The notes beneath the pieces were generated by a model. The model was not told the origin of the DNA. It ran no database searches and saw nothing but the letters and a program-made list of their open reading frames with translations. From Penium margaritaceum (lineage: Eukaryota; Streptophyta; Zygnematophyceae; Desmidiales; Peniaceae), in assembly GCA_023375785.1 (NCBI GenBank), contig SZWC01002443.1, positions 102,442-166,441 of the forward strand: a stretch of 64,000 bases of DNA, given 5' to 3'. This document shows, in pieces, positions 1 to 10,452 of this stretch; within the stretch, counting starts at the first letter, position 1; each line of letters starts with the position of its first letter. Both the position numbers and the translations under genes were made by a program.

Positions 1-252
1 AGGGGGAACAAGGACGTTCCCGAGGCGGCTCGACTCTCACATGCCTCGTCGCCTCCTGATCCTTCGGCAGTGCGGCTCGCTCCAATCCCGGCCAACATAT
101 CATCAATTTGCCCCCAGTACACAGGGGCCACCCCATTTTGAAGCATCAATGGTGTTATGCCAAACAGAGCATAGATAGTGAACAGGTATAAGTTGAGAGG
201 CAGAACAGAATTAAGAAATTGGAACACTTGATCATTTTTAAATTAGTAGTAA

Positions 253-693
253 ATGCACTTCGCTGACAAGTGTCTAAATGATCGAACATACATACACAAG
301 TGTCAAGTTACGAATTACGTACAGTCGGGGTCGTCGGGTCGATCGTGGAGCAGCGCGTGTGGAGTCATGTCGTAAGTGGTTGGATTCAATAAGCTCCGCC
401 GAGAAGTTGGGGGTCGATGGCAAAGATGCGAGATGCATCTTATAAATCTAGATATGTCTCGATGTGTCGAGAAGTCGACCGGAAGGTCGTGACACTTCTG
501 TCGATGATTCTCGAAACTGGTCAAAGTTGTCAGAAAGTGCAAGAAGGTTCGTCAGAGGGCGAGGACAGTTGGTCAAATTGTCCTTGACCGTCGTAGTGAA
601 AATCAAGGTCTCAACGCGCGGTGGGCTATTTGTGTAATGACATAAATGCCCAGCCGGAAACATAAGGGACTCGTGTACGTCTGGTATGTAACA
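253..693 (-). repeat. Putative 3' LTR of the Ty3/gypsy element
   Basis: On the minus strand a purine-rich tract (GGGGGGGAAG, 694-703) is followed immediately by TGTTACATACC, the expected polypurine tract plus LTR start. The LTR would therefore begin at 693 and run leftwards. The far end is not certain; a TG on the plus strand near 253 is a candidate. A TATA-like stretch (TTTATAAG on the minus strand) lies near 445. No second LTR copy is seen in the window. Confidence 0.45.
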
Positions 694-1522
694 CTTCCCC
701 CCCTTCTAGCCACGACATCACGGCGTGCTCAGAGATGTGGACCAGTGACGGCGGTTATATCCATCGATGAGGTGATCGACGTTTCGAAGGTTGTCATAAG
801 GTTCCCAGCTGTTATGCACGGAGTTGTAACTGTGCCACTTGACAATATTACGTTGTTTTTCCATGTCCTCGATGGCGAGGATGTCCTCAATGACGCACTC
901 TATGTCGTCATCCACTTGTACGGGAGGAGGGGAGTGACTTCTCTACTGGGGAAGTTCTCTCTAGGGTCTCGGTAGTGCTTGAGTCTACTGATATGAAATA
1001 CCAGATGAACGTGCATAGTGTTAGGGAGTTTGTGTCGCGCAACCACGGGGGTTTGCATGCACTCGATCTCAAACGGTCCCAAATATTGGGTTTCAGCTTC
1101 AAGCAGTCGGCTCCACTGGGTTTGATGTTGGTCGAGCTGAGAAGAACTCTGTCGCCGGCGGCGAAAACATGGTCGCTGCGATGTCGGTCAACTGCTCGTA
1201 TCATCGCCACTTGCGTCTTTGCAGGTGTCTGCCTTGTTTCATCCCAGATGGTGGAGAAGTCGCGGCGTTGGACGTCAACCGCGGGAATGTTGATGTGGCT
1301 ACGTAGTCCAGCACGTGTGGCAGGAATTTTGTCATGCACCACTTCCAACGGAGTTTTACCCGTTGCGATGGAGATAACCGAATAATGTGTGATTTTGGCG
1401 GTGGAGAGTTATTGTGCCACATCCGTCCCATGAGGTTTGCAGAATGTTCAAAGAATTAATTCGAGCATTAAGTTGGTCCACTTTGTTTGGTCGTCAGTTT
1501 GAGGATGGGACGCCGTTGAAAG
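694..1522 (-). pseudogene. Ty3/gypsy integrase C-terminal part and chromodomain
   Basis: This is the 3' end of a decayed gypsy pol gene. The segment 900-1082 (minus) encodes a GPFEIECMQ...HLVFHISRLKHY block, the usual C-terminal integrase region ahead of a chromodomain. The segment 718-915 encodes a chromodomain-like module: VEDILA-like, then IVKWHSY, then NSWEPYDNL, which is the aromatic-cage and WEP signature of chromoviruses. The blocks lie in different frames and are separated by stops, so the gene is broken. Chromodomains of this family direct integration to particular chromatin marks. The assignment to the chromovirus branch rests on the WEP motif and the position right before the polypurine tract. 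Confidence 0.75.
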
Positions 1523-2035
1523 CTAGTTTCGACTGTCGTAGCGAGTCATCATGTACCGCCAAAAACGGCTAGTGAATCGACCGTCTCTGTCGCCCATGAT
1601 GGTTCTCGGCATGCCGTGTAGCCGCACGATGTGATTAAAAAATGATCGTGTTGTTCCCTCCGCGGTGACGGTGGTGATAGTCGGAATAAAGTTGAACATT
1701 TTGGAGAAATTGTCGGTAACCACAAGAATTGCGTCACATTCCTTGGGTATGACTCGTAATCTTGTGACGAAGTCCATGGAGATGTCAGTCCACGGTTCTG
1801 TCGGAATGGGGAGCTGTTGCGGAAGTTCGGGTGGCCGTGTGCGACGGGATTTTTGTCGCTGACACGTGTTGCAGGATTTGAAGAAGTTGGCCACGTCGGA
1901 TTGTATCTTGCCCCACCAGTAGTGTTTTGTCAGCTCCTTCAGCATCTTGACTTCTCCGAAATGTCCGCCAAGACCGGTGTCATGGTACTCCTCGAGCAAC
2001 ATGCAGCGGAGTTCATCGTTCGGGGGAACGACCAT
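1523..2035 (-). pseudogene. Ty3/gypsy integrase zinc-binding and core domains
   Basis: The minus-strand frame encodes an H-H-C-C zinc-binding domain (HDTGLGGHFG ... CNTCQRQK) followed by the integrase catalytic core: PWTDISMDFVTRL holds the first Asp and IMGDRDGRFTS the second. The third acidic residue would lie further downstream, where the frame is lost. Integrase inserts retrotransposon cDNA into the host genome. It follows the reverse transcriptase at 2486-3196, giving the Ty3/gypsy order RT, RNase H, integrase. Confidence 0.85.
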
Positions 2036-2485
2036 CTGGCAAGTGAATCGTCGCCACCAATAGGGTGCGTCGTAACAGTATCTTGCCTTGTTATATCCGC
2101 CATACTGGTCATACCCTCGTGTGAAGAACTGCTCGACATGCGGATCTCGTTGCAGCTATAGCATTGCTACCTTAGCCATCAGATCAGGTCGGCGGCTAAG
2201 CGCGTCTGCTGGGTTGGTTTTGCCTGGCCGATACTCGATATCGTAGTCGAACCCGGATTCAAGGAACTCCATCCAACAGGTTTGACATCGACTGAGGTTC
2301 GGCCGCGTCTTCAAATATTTCAGCGCATGGCGGGTGGTACGCAGGATGCATCAGTCCCGACCGCCACTTTTTTCAGATATATGATGATCTGTCCACCGTT
2401 GATGACGTGACCCAAAAACTTGATCGAATCGTGACTGAATTTGCGATGCAAAATTTTTCTGGAAGATTTCTCATTTGAGAACTTT
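2036..2485 (-). pseudogene. Decayed gypsy RNase H / connection region
   Basis: This stretch lies between recognisable RT and integrase of the same element and should hold the RT connection and RNase H domains. Fragments consistent with it are visible in several frames (for example a KFLGHVI-like piece near 2400-2430 and a VDALSRR-like end near 2190), but no continuous reading frame survives. The call is mostly positional. Confidence 0.45.
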
Positions 2486-3196
2486 TCAAAGATGCCCATC
2501 GTGCTTCTCTAGGGTTCGATTGTACACAAGGATGCCATCGAGATACACCACGAAATCATCAAGGTATGGTCGGAAAATGATGTCCATCGTCGCCATGAAC
2601 GTTGCCAGGGTATTTGTATGTCCGAACGGCATGAACGTGCACACGAAATGCCTGTGGCGAGTTCGGAACGCCGTCTTCTGATTGACAACGTCTACCACGC
2701 GAATCTGGTGATAAGCATAGCATAAGCCGACTGTGGTAAAACCTCGAGCCCCTCGGAGTCGGTCAAAAATTTCGTCGGCTCGGGGAAGAGGATAGCAGCT
2801 CTTGATGGTAGCGTCGTTCAACGTCCGGTAGTCCACACACATCCGCAACTCGCCAGTTTTCTTTTTCATAAACAGTACAGGTACGGCGTACGGTGACGTG
2901 GATGGGCGGATGAACCCCTGACCGAGCATCTCGTCGATCTGCTTTTTTAGCTTGGTCAGTTTGTGATCGCTCATCTGATAGGCCTTTTGAACTGTAGGTC
3001 GGCTGCCCAATTTCAGCTCGATGTCATGGTCGATATCCCGTTGAGGTGGTATGGTTTTTGGGAGTTCGGCGGGGAAGATGTTCGCAAACTCTTGGATGAG
3101 TGGTGCGAACCCTTCAGATACCATCGCGAACATTGCTGATGCTGATGAGGTTGATGGGGATGATGAGTCAGCTACTGTCACTTCCACTTCCTCCAT
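2486..3196 (-). pseudogene. Ty3/gypsy reverse transcriptase
   Basis: A 236-codon minus-strand frame carries the gypsy RT landmarks in order: IPPQRDIDHDIEL, FIRPSTSPYAVPVLF, KKTGELRMCVDYRTLN, YPLPRADEIFDRL, CYAYHQIRV, KTAFRTRHRHF, FMPFGHTNTLATF and the catalytic-loop region. The polymerase motif that is normally VYLDDILVYS reads VYLDGILVYN here, so the second catalytic aspartate is replaced by glycine. The enzyme would be inactive even if expressed. The frame ends before RNase H. The first aspartate of the palm (normally a LDL or DL-x-GY context) is also degraded to VGLCYAYHQ. Confidence 0.85.
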
Positions 3197-3530
3197 TGGC
3201 TCGAGATGTACAAGCCATGCACGAGCTCCTCGCCGTATGCACTATTCGGCTATGTTGAGCGGTATCGGCTCCATAAAGTATCGCTTTGTCAAAGACCGGC
3301 CTCCGGGATGGAGGCAATTCCAACGTGGCCTGACAGATCTTTACAGCTTCTTTTGTGCCAGGTTTTGAGTCTAAGCGTAAGCTTTCTGGTCGCCTCACGT
3401 TATGTTTCTGGGAGTGGAAGAGAGTTGTCAGACAGTCACTTTTGCTGAGGGAATAACACGATTTTGTATTAGTTTTTGGACATACACATGGCATGAACAT
3501 CTGTAGGGCTAGTGATGAACTCACCAGCGT
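3197..3530 (-). pseudogene. Upstream gypsy pol remnant
   Basis: A frame at 3168-3524 lies just 5' of the RT and contains ELPPSRRPVFDKAIL, similar in character to the protease-RT spacer of gypsy polyproteins. No protease DTG/DSG motif is seen. Beyond about 3530 the resemblance ends, so the element is 5'-truncated or too decayed to follow. Confidence 0.35.
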
Positions 3531-4915
3531 ACCAAACGGTGCGCAATTTGGATCACCGTAGCTCTTGCTACATTAGCCAAAGCGTGGCACCCCAATCCAG
3601 CCACTCAGTCGGCGGCACGCACCATGTTGTCCGCCCAGGCGCCCTCACACATCAAAGACCCATCAAAAACGCCATTCTCGAGGCCCGGATGTCTCTACAC
3701 GTAGTGGCAGTGCCCCTCGCGCCTTTGGGGTCTGTTTCAGTGAGTTTATCATCGAGTTTAGTGATGCGGATTGATGTGGTTCGAAACCTCTTCGAGGACC
3801 AGCAGTCGAAAATGTGACTAACAAAACGTACTACTGAGTTTCGGACGCCGAGCCAGGATTTTGGCAAAGTCCCTCAGAAACATAGTACACTGCTGACATC
3901 CGGACGCCTTGGCAGCCTTTCCGGAGCAAAATCCCCAGACGGAAATTTGTTACTCGGTCCGTTCGATTATTCACCGAAAGTCGAATCGAGGCCGGCTCCC
4001 ACAGCCGCCGCGCTCATCCCAACGTTGGAAGCTCATGTCTCCCTCGTTACTTGTCCGATTCCGGTGAAACAACTTCCACCGGATTCAGCAACTCGTCAAA
4101 TTTGAGGATCAATCATCCATTTTAGGATTCAAGTAATTTTCAAGCCGATAGATCTAACTACAAGGATTCTCCTCTCTTTGGCACCTCACCGGCGCCTCCC
4201 GGCACCGCACTTGGGCATGCAGAGGAGCAAATATTCAACATTCTCTCCCTTGTACCTGCCATGTCCGCTGCTCCTGCTTGTTCTCACTCATCTTCCACTG
4301 CACCCTCCAGCCAATCATAGCTAGTCATCCCAAGCCTGGCCACGCTCATCGCGTGCAGGTCTGCGGGTTGCACTTTGGTCAGGCAATCGCAAGCATACCC
4401 TACTGCTCTTTGATTTCGACATTAATTGTTGTGACATAGGTTGAAATTCGTTGAAATTGGTATTTTATTCAAAATAGGTATTTCACTAAATTATTAATGT
4501 GAGTCACTTGTCGATTTTTTAAGTGTGTGGATCACTTTTTGGTTCCCGGGTTCAGGAATCTTTTTTGTCAAGTTCAGTACACCCTGTTGCTTTTTTTCCT
4601 TTTTGTTGAGTGACGGTCAACTCTAGCCATTGACTAGCCGGCCAAGGAAGCGGAAGGCGAGTGAAATAGTCGACCGCTCGACTGTTCGAAAGCCCAAATG
4701 CGGCAATTCGAACAGCCGAGCGGTTCATCGATCTGCACTTCGTCGAAATCCGAAAAATGACCCAAGACGCTCGTCGAATTAAAGGATACTGGCCTTCATT
4801 TACGTCAAAATATAGGTAGTACCAAATTAATTCAAAGTCCTTTTTTTTCATTGAAAACATTATGCTTCATCTAAATCGTCGAAATCCAAGCGTTGTAGGG
4901 TAGTGTACGTGTTGC
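3531..4915. other. Intergenic stretch, no recognised gene
   Basis: No open frame with a recognisable domain and no structural RNA was seen. The right half (about 4420-4900) is AT-rich and contains several TCGAAAT/ATTTCGA words that loosely recall the MITE at 12431-13045. It abuts the point (about 4915) where the copia RNase H to its right breaks off, so it may be an insertion, but I could not find paired inverted repeats or a duplicated target site. Confidence 0.4.
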
Positions 4916-5706
4916 AGTGCTACAGCACCACCTGCCCCTTTTCAACCATGTCCCATGTGTAGTGACAATGCACTTCGATTTGCTTCATCCTCCAATGCTG
5001 AGTCGGGTTGTTGGTTAGCGAGATGGAGTCGGTGTTGTCCTCATGCACCACCGTAGGCTCCTGCTGCGGCACGCCCAGCTCCCCCAGCAACCTGCAGAGC
5101 CACAACGCCTCCTTGACCGCCTCGGCCAGCGCGATGTACTCTAGTTCTACTATGGGGGTGGCGACGTAGTTGTACTTCCTGCTGCACCACGAGACTGCTA
5201 CACCAGCGAGGAAGAACACGTAGTCGGATGTGCACTTCCGCTTGTCCACATCGTGAGCGTAGTCTACATCCTTATAGCAGACCAAACGCGGGGTCCGCCC
5301 GTCCCTTGCCATCGAACCTCAAGCGCGCCTGTCGCGTCGCTTGTAAGTAGCAAAGGATGCGCTTGACTGCCTGCCAGTGTACAAGTCCTGGATCGGCCAC
5401 GTACCTGCACACTTGGCCCACCACGTAGGCCAAGTCTGGTCGAGTCGCCACCATGGTGTACATGAGGCTACCTACCACCGATTAGTAGGGAACCCCTGCC
5501 ATATCCTCCCGCTCGTCTTTTCTCTGCGGTGCCATTGCCGTAATCACTTCACAAGTCGTGGAGACCAGAGTGCCAACTGGTTTGCAGTCCTTCATGTCGT
5601 GCCGCTTCAGCACCTCGGCCATGTATTTGGCCTGTCCCAGCTCAAGCGTGCACGCCCTCCGGTTCTGCATGATGCTCACCCCGAGGTAGTACTCCACCTC
5701 CCCCAT
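4916..5706 (-). pseudogene. Ty1/copia RNase H and RT C-terminal part (element Copia-1)
   Basis: Three overlapping minus-strand frames form the 3' half of a copia pol gene: EVEYYLGVSI...AKYMAEVLKRH (5482-5706), VGSLMYTMVATRPDLAYVV (5272-5478), and the RNase H segment YAHDVDKRKCTSDYVFFLAG...SLTNNPTQHWRMKQIEVHCHY (4920-5312). The usual TKHI/DVRYH signature is altered to MKQIEVHCHY. The coding sequence ends abruptly after EKGQVVL, without the ADIFTKAL tail or an LTR. The three frames imply at least two frameshifts, so this is a relic. Confidence 0.85.
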
Positions 5707-6504
5707 GTTCTACATTTGGAATCTGCTGCTCAGCTGCTCTTTCAGCTTCTCTAGGCTCAGCAGATCCATTGAGCACAATATCAGGATGTCCACGCAGAGT
5801 GCGATGATGTGATAGAGCTGTTTGGCATACTACACGTACACGCTGTGATCCGACTCACAGCGCTTGAAGCTGAGTTGTGCCATGAAGTTGTCTATCTGTT
5901 GGTACCAGCATCTGGGTGATTGTTCTAGCCCGTACAAGGTCTTCCGTAGCTTTCACACCTTACCCTCCGGCGCCTCCACCCCCTCTAGCACCTCCATGTA
6001 GATTTCTTTGTCTATGATGCCATTGAGGAAGACCGTCTCTAAGTCCATTTGGTGGAACTCCATGTCCTTCGCGACCGCTACCGCAAGGATCACCCGGATG
6101 CTTGTGAACTTGGCAACGGGAGAAAACGTCTCATTATTGTCCTTGCCCTTACGCTGTGCGTATCCCTTTGCCACCAGCCGCACCTTGTATTTTTCAACCA
6201 CACCTTCCTTTTTGAACTTGGTCTTAAAGACCCACTTTGCGCCGATGACCTTGGCATCTTTTGGCCTATCAACCAGCTCCGAAGTATCATTTTCCGTGAT
6301 GGACGCTAGCTTGGATTTGATTGCCACATCCCATTGATCCCCTTCAGGCCGTGCAAGCGCCTCTTGCACGGTAGTCAGCTCCGTTGATGCAGCCAGCATG
6401 CACCGCATCATGCCGATCCATCGACCGGTGCTTGCGTCAGAGCGTTTTCCCACTTTCCGCCGCCTCCGGCTGCGACGCGACAGATTTGGTGGCACATCAT
6501 TGCT
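5707..6504 (-). pseudogene. Ty1/copia reverse transcriptase (Copia-1)
   Basis: The 180-codon frame at 5953-6495 starts in the pre-RT linker and reads ALARPEGDQWDVAIKSKL, IGAKWVFKTKF, YKVRLVAKGYAQ, NNETFSPVAKFTSIRVIL and MEFHQMDLETVFLNG, the standard fingers-palm series of copia RT. The following 5707-5952 is in other frames and contains LCVDILILCS where YVDDILI is expected, so the catalytic YVDD box is lost. Confidence 0.85.
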
Positions 6505-7076
6505 CTATTGTAATCCCTCTGACTCTGCATGCTTTGGTGATTCATCGACCGGACGGCTCCCCAGGGATCTCTCCCGCTCCTGTAAAACATCGTCCGGACA
6601 GGCGGGACGTCCGGTGGATTTTCCACCAACGCCCGATGCGCTCTCTACGGGAAGTGCGCGCCTTGGTACCATTCGTGCCTCATCCGCCGCATCCTTCCGG
6701 TGGATCTGTTCATCACCTTGATTATCATTGGAGTCCTCCGTGTCAGCTGCCACTACATGTGCATCGTCGTGCTCCGATGTTGTATCCTCAACTTCGGTGT
6801 CTACCGGCTCCTTCTCGTAGTCAAGGAGCTGGAACCACTCCCCTGTCTTTGGAGATTCCACCATGCCCACGTCGTTGCTGCTGATGTAGCTCTGCTGCTT
6901 GTTGAACTCGACGTCTCGGCTACGGATTACATCCTCCTTGTGCATGTCGTAGAGCCGGTATGCCTTATGTGCAATCTTATAGTCAAGGAAGAGATACGAC
7001 TTTGCCCGCGGCTCCAGCTTGCTGTCGCGCCTCTGTGTAGCCTGCACCATTGCCTACGCCTTACACCCAAACACTT
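6505..7076 (-). pseudogene. Copia-1 integrase-RT linker
   Basis: A 181-codon frame encodes SYLFLDYKIAHKAYRLYD...IRSRDVEFNKQQ near its start, which is the conserved region after the copia integrase core (the F-GY...KGYRL...SRDV-F block). It is followed by an acidic, low-complexity linker that leads into the RT. It lies directly between the integrase remnants and the RT of the same element. Confidence 0.8.
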
Positions 7077-7890
7077 TTAGGTGCGCCACACTTGGCTTGC
7101 GCCCACTCCAAACCTTCTGCGGAATCTTCCAGCTGCTCTTCCCCTTAAGCACCGCTGTAAGAGTAAGGTTGATGGTGTAGCTCGCCGTACGCACAGCTTC
7201 CGTCCAGAAGCTTCACGGCAATTCCGCATCCACCAACATGGTCCATACCATGTTGTGTGTAAGCGTAGTGTTTGGTTAGCCCGCTCCGCCACGCCATTAG
7301 ACTCAGGAAAATACGGCAAAGTTTGTTCCTATTTTATGCTCTTCTCCTTCAGCCACCCATTACAGCCCACGTACTCTCTGTCGTTGTCACTGCGTAGCGC
7401 TCTAACCTTCCGATCAGTCTGCCTCTCCACTACAGCAACATATTCCTTCAGACGGTCCATGACCTCGCCTTTTCGCTTCAAAAGTACACGTAGAGATTTC
7501 TACAAAATTCATCTATGAAGGTAACGAAGTAATGCGCGCCGCTCTTTGACGCCGTCTTGAATGGTCAGCACATGTCGCTGTGCACGACCTCCATCAAGTT
7601 TGAGGCGTGATTCATGTTCTCGTTGAACAGTTTGTGCCACGCCTTGCCCAAAATTTATGGCTCGTACTTTTGTACACTACTATATCTGTCGCCTCCTCCG
7701 TACCGTCGATGATGAGGCCGTGTACCAGCTTGTGCTTCACCATCTCCTTCACGATAGCCACACCAACAATGACTGCGCATTTAGCCTTGATGGACGCAGC
7801 CACACAAGCTACGTGTTGTGACACCACTGGGTGGCACCACTTTGTTATGGCGTAACGGCAAGCGTGGTCACATTGCAGGTAGCTCATCAG
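7077..7890 (-). pseudogene. Copia-1 GAG-pre-integrase and integrase remnants
   Basis: Minus-strand fragments in different frames: 7612-7887 has VAIVKEMVKHKLVHGLIIDG, the region between the two histidines and two cysteines of the GAG-pre-integrase zinc domain. Around 7300 the motif PYFPESNGVAERANQTL gives the third acidic residue (E) of the D,D,E core. The first two aspartates fall in the stop-rich 7320-7600 stretch. The element is 5'-truncated at about 7890; gag, protease and LTRs are absent. Confidence 0.8.
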
Positions 7891-8459
7891 AGGCTAAGTC
7901 TGTTGTACTAGGGGCTGGGGTTACTGAGGCGGTGTAGCTGCAACGTTTGTGAGTTGTATCAGTGTGTGTCTTGCAACATTCTGCACTGTGATAACCAAAT
8001 TTCTGTTGCCATTGCAGAGAACTTTGGTATGTTCCATGCACGCACAAAGCACATTGCTATTAAGCATCATTTTGTGCAACATCTTGTGGAGCGACAGTTG
8101 GTGTCTATCATCTGGGTCGGCATGGACATGCAGCGAGCTGACTTCCTCACAAAGGCACGGACACATAGAAATTTCATGGTGGCCATTTCTTCTTTCGGGC
8201 TTTGCTCTTCCCTGAGAGTGGCTAAGAGTGGGGTGTGCGAGTATGGACTGTTGAGCATCTTGTTGTGCACATGTGTTGGTTCAGTACGTGTATGGATATG
8301 CGTACCATCAGATCATAGGGAGAGTTGTGACATGAGTCTTCCCCGACTGTTTGTACAGCTTAATGTGACCACTCGGCCGTGTCCATGCTCGTGTAGATCC
8401 CAAATGCAAGCCTAGCTGGTGTTGGAACAATAATAAGTGGTGGCTCCATCCACTAGGAG
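7891..8459 (+). pseudogene. Inverted RNase H tail plus LTR start, probable 3' end of Copia-A
   Basis: On the plus strand 7979-8160 encodes LHCDNQISVAIAEN...RTKHIAIKHHFVQHLV...QRADFLTKA, the copia RNase H C-terminus. From about 8326 the sequence matches the beginning (U3 side) of the Copia-E/Copia-A LTR, including the ACTCGGCCGTGTCCATGC word, and stops near 8450. The neighbouring RT (8460-9150) reads in the opposite direction. The simplest reading is that the 3' end of Copia-A was inverted and most of its 3' LTR lost; an independent plus-strand fragment of the same family is the alternative. Confidence 0.65.
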
Positions 8460-9150
8460 CAGCTAGATAGCTACCACGGTGTCCCGGATACTGCTAGGAT
8501 GCTCTGTACATCAGAGTCCAAGGTATGGTGTAGAGACCACGTACCGCACCACTCACACAGCCACGTGAAGTGCTCTCATCCAAGGACACCATGAGAACTG
8601 TGGAAGGAGGTTGAAGGCAAAGGCAATATCAGGTCATATGGTAATGGCCAAATACATCAGAGAGCCAATAAGGCACAAGTACAAGGTCACGCCCACTGTC
8701 TTCCCCAATTCTGCTGCATCATCCACCTTCAGCGCATCCTTTCCTTCAACTGTGATGGAGGTGGAGGCTGTGGAAATTGCACCAAGAGTTCAGCAAACAG
8801 TTCTCCTACAACGCAGGCATAACGTGCCTGATGCAGCAAGAGTGTTCGCCGCTGACAATCACGTACGATCTCCATCACGAGAAACACAACTGCAGGACCA
8901 AGGTCCTTCATTTTGTAGTCAGCCTAAAGGACTACCTTGGCTCTTTCATGACATCCATAAAAGGAGATGCAAGTAGAAATTTGTCCACATAGACTAGGAT
9001 GAAGGTGAAGCTCTCATTTGTCTGTCTGAGAAAGAGGGATGGGTCGGCGCCACTCTGCACGTAACTGGTACGTTTTAGTGTGCCGGTGATCTCCTCGTTG
9101 CAGCACTTTGATGAGTGTTTCAAGCCATACAAGGCAAGCATCACACCTTA
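8460..9150 (-). pseudogene. Copia-A reverse transcriptase, central and C-terminal parts
   Basis: The frame 8932-9144 reads LYGLKHSSKCCNEEI...SGADPSLFLR...FILVYVDKFLLASP; the YVDD box is YVDK, so the second catalytic Asp is lost. The frame 8729-8911 continues MKDLGPAVVFLVMEIVRD...LLLHQARYACVV. Further left, stop-interrupted DIAFAFNLLPQFS and VVRYVVSTP are readable. The homologous Copia-E segment is at 16029-16500. The sequence breaks at about 8460 against the inverted tail. Confidence 0.85.
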
Positions 9151-9463
9151 CCACCGACCTCAAAACCACGCTCGTCCTATGTGTAAGGTTGTTTATTTGC
9201 TTTTTGATCTCCCGCCTGGATGGAAGGTTGTATAGGCCAAGTGTGTCTTCTGCAAGAAGGCGACGTGTGATGGCACGCTGGTTTGCTATAAGACTCGCTT
9301 GACAGCCAAGGGGTTTTCATAGGTTGAGGGTGTAAATTTCATTGACACCATCACACTCGTTGGCTGCAAGACCACCGCTCGCGCTCTGCTTACGGTTGTT
9401 GCTCACCACGACTGGGAGCTGCACCTGATGGCTTTGAACAATGTATTCCTCCCTTGAACCCTA
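9151..9463 (+). pseudogene. Inverted copia RT N-terminal fragment
   Basis: The plus strand reads DLPPGWKVV, AKCVFCKKATCDGTLVCYKTRLTAKGFS, a stop, VEGVNFIDTITLVG, TARALLTVVAHHDWELHLMALNNVF. This is the N-terminal copia RT (fingers to palm motif A, with NNVF for NNAF). It is in the opposite orientation to the RT and linker of Copia-A on both sides, yet covers exactly the segment missing between them, which points to a local inversion or gene conversion. Confidence 0.75.
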
Positions 9464-10452
9464 AACAATGTACTCATGGATGGCTCTCAGCTCATCCTCA
9501 CGAGCAGCACACCACAAAGATAAATCTTGAGACGAGAGTGTCTCCTTTTATGGGCCTGGATCATGCATCATTGAGGGAGAACTCCGGGTGGATACGACAC
9601 ATGTCTCCGGACTCGGTCTGACCAGGACAAAGTCAGCTACGACATCACAAGCAACTAAGAACTCTCAGGCTACCAACTCGTGACTGACAGGGCATGTTGG
9701 ATGCACTTCAGTGTAGTCCGCCTAGATACTCAGGCCAAGGGCCTTCATGCCAAGCTCGCCACTGAACACTGCAAGTGGAGCGTCTTGGTGCCAAATCGAA
9801 TGTGAGCTGATTCTTAGAGGCCAATGGTCGCAGACGACCACCGGGCTCAGGGGAGAATCCCGCAACTGATGTGCTCACCTCTAGCTGTGTAACAACCGGC
9901 TCGTTGAAAACCATAGGGAATGCAAGCTTGCAAGGAAAAGGAGAGGATGCAGACGATCATGGACAGGTGCTGGCTTGGGCGCCGATGAAGCAGGTTCAGA
10001 TAGAGGACCAGATGTGAGTGAGGAGATTGTCACAGACATGAGACAAGGTGTGCAAGAGCAAGTAGGCACAAAAGTAGGTGAGCGAGAGAGGACCGGCAAT
10101 GGAATAGAGGCAAGTGTGCCATAAAGGAATAACACTGGCATGCAAGCAGGTATGCCAGAAGGGACTGAGACTGGCACGGGAGCATGTGTGCCAGAAGGGA
10201 TTGAAACTGGCATGGGAGGAGGTGTGCTAGAAGGGACTGCATCTGGCACAAGAGCAGGTGTGCCAAAAGCGACTGAGACTGGCACGGGAGCAGGTGTGCC
10301 AGAAAGATCTGACATTGGCACAAAAACAGGTATGCCAAAGGGAGTCAACAAGGCCACTGGACCGACATACTGGATGGCCAGATCTTCATCAGCCGTGGAC
10401 CGGACCAGGGGTGAGGAGGCCCGGACGGACCAATCCGTGGGTCTAGAATCCC
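9464..10452 (-). pseudogene. Copia-A integrase-RT linker
   Basis: Minus-strand sequence between integrase and RT. It encodes proline-rich repeats of the type PVPVSVPSGTPA over 10030-10380. The 9464-9680 part is similar to 16843-17100 in Copia-E (the ELRAI...WCAACEDEL region ahead of RT). The linker has stops and shifts. The repeat array is described separately. Confidence 0.75.
10100..10345 (-). repeat. 36-bp minisatellite coding 12-residue repeats
   Basis: Roughly seven imperfect copies of a 36-bp unit (core TGCCAGAAGGGACTGAGACT followed by GGCACGGGAGCAG) lie in the Copia-A linker. Being a multiple of three, expansion keeps the frame and adds twelve Pro/Ser/Thr-rich residues. Repeats of the same period sit at the same place in Copia-B and Copia-C. 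Confidence 0.85.

Noticed and set aside
4420-4915. A second MITE related to 12431-13045
   Set aside because: Some short words are shared, but no paired terminal repeats or duplicated target could be found.
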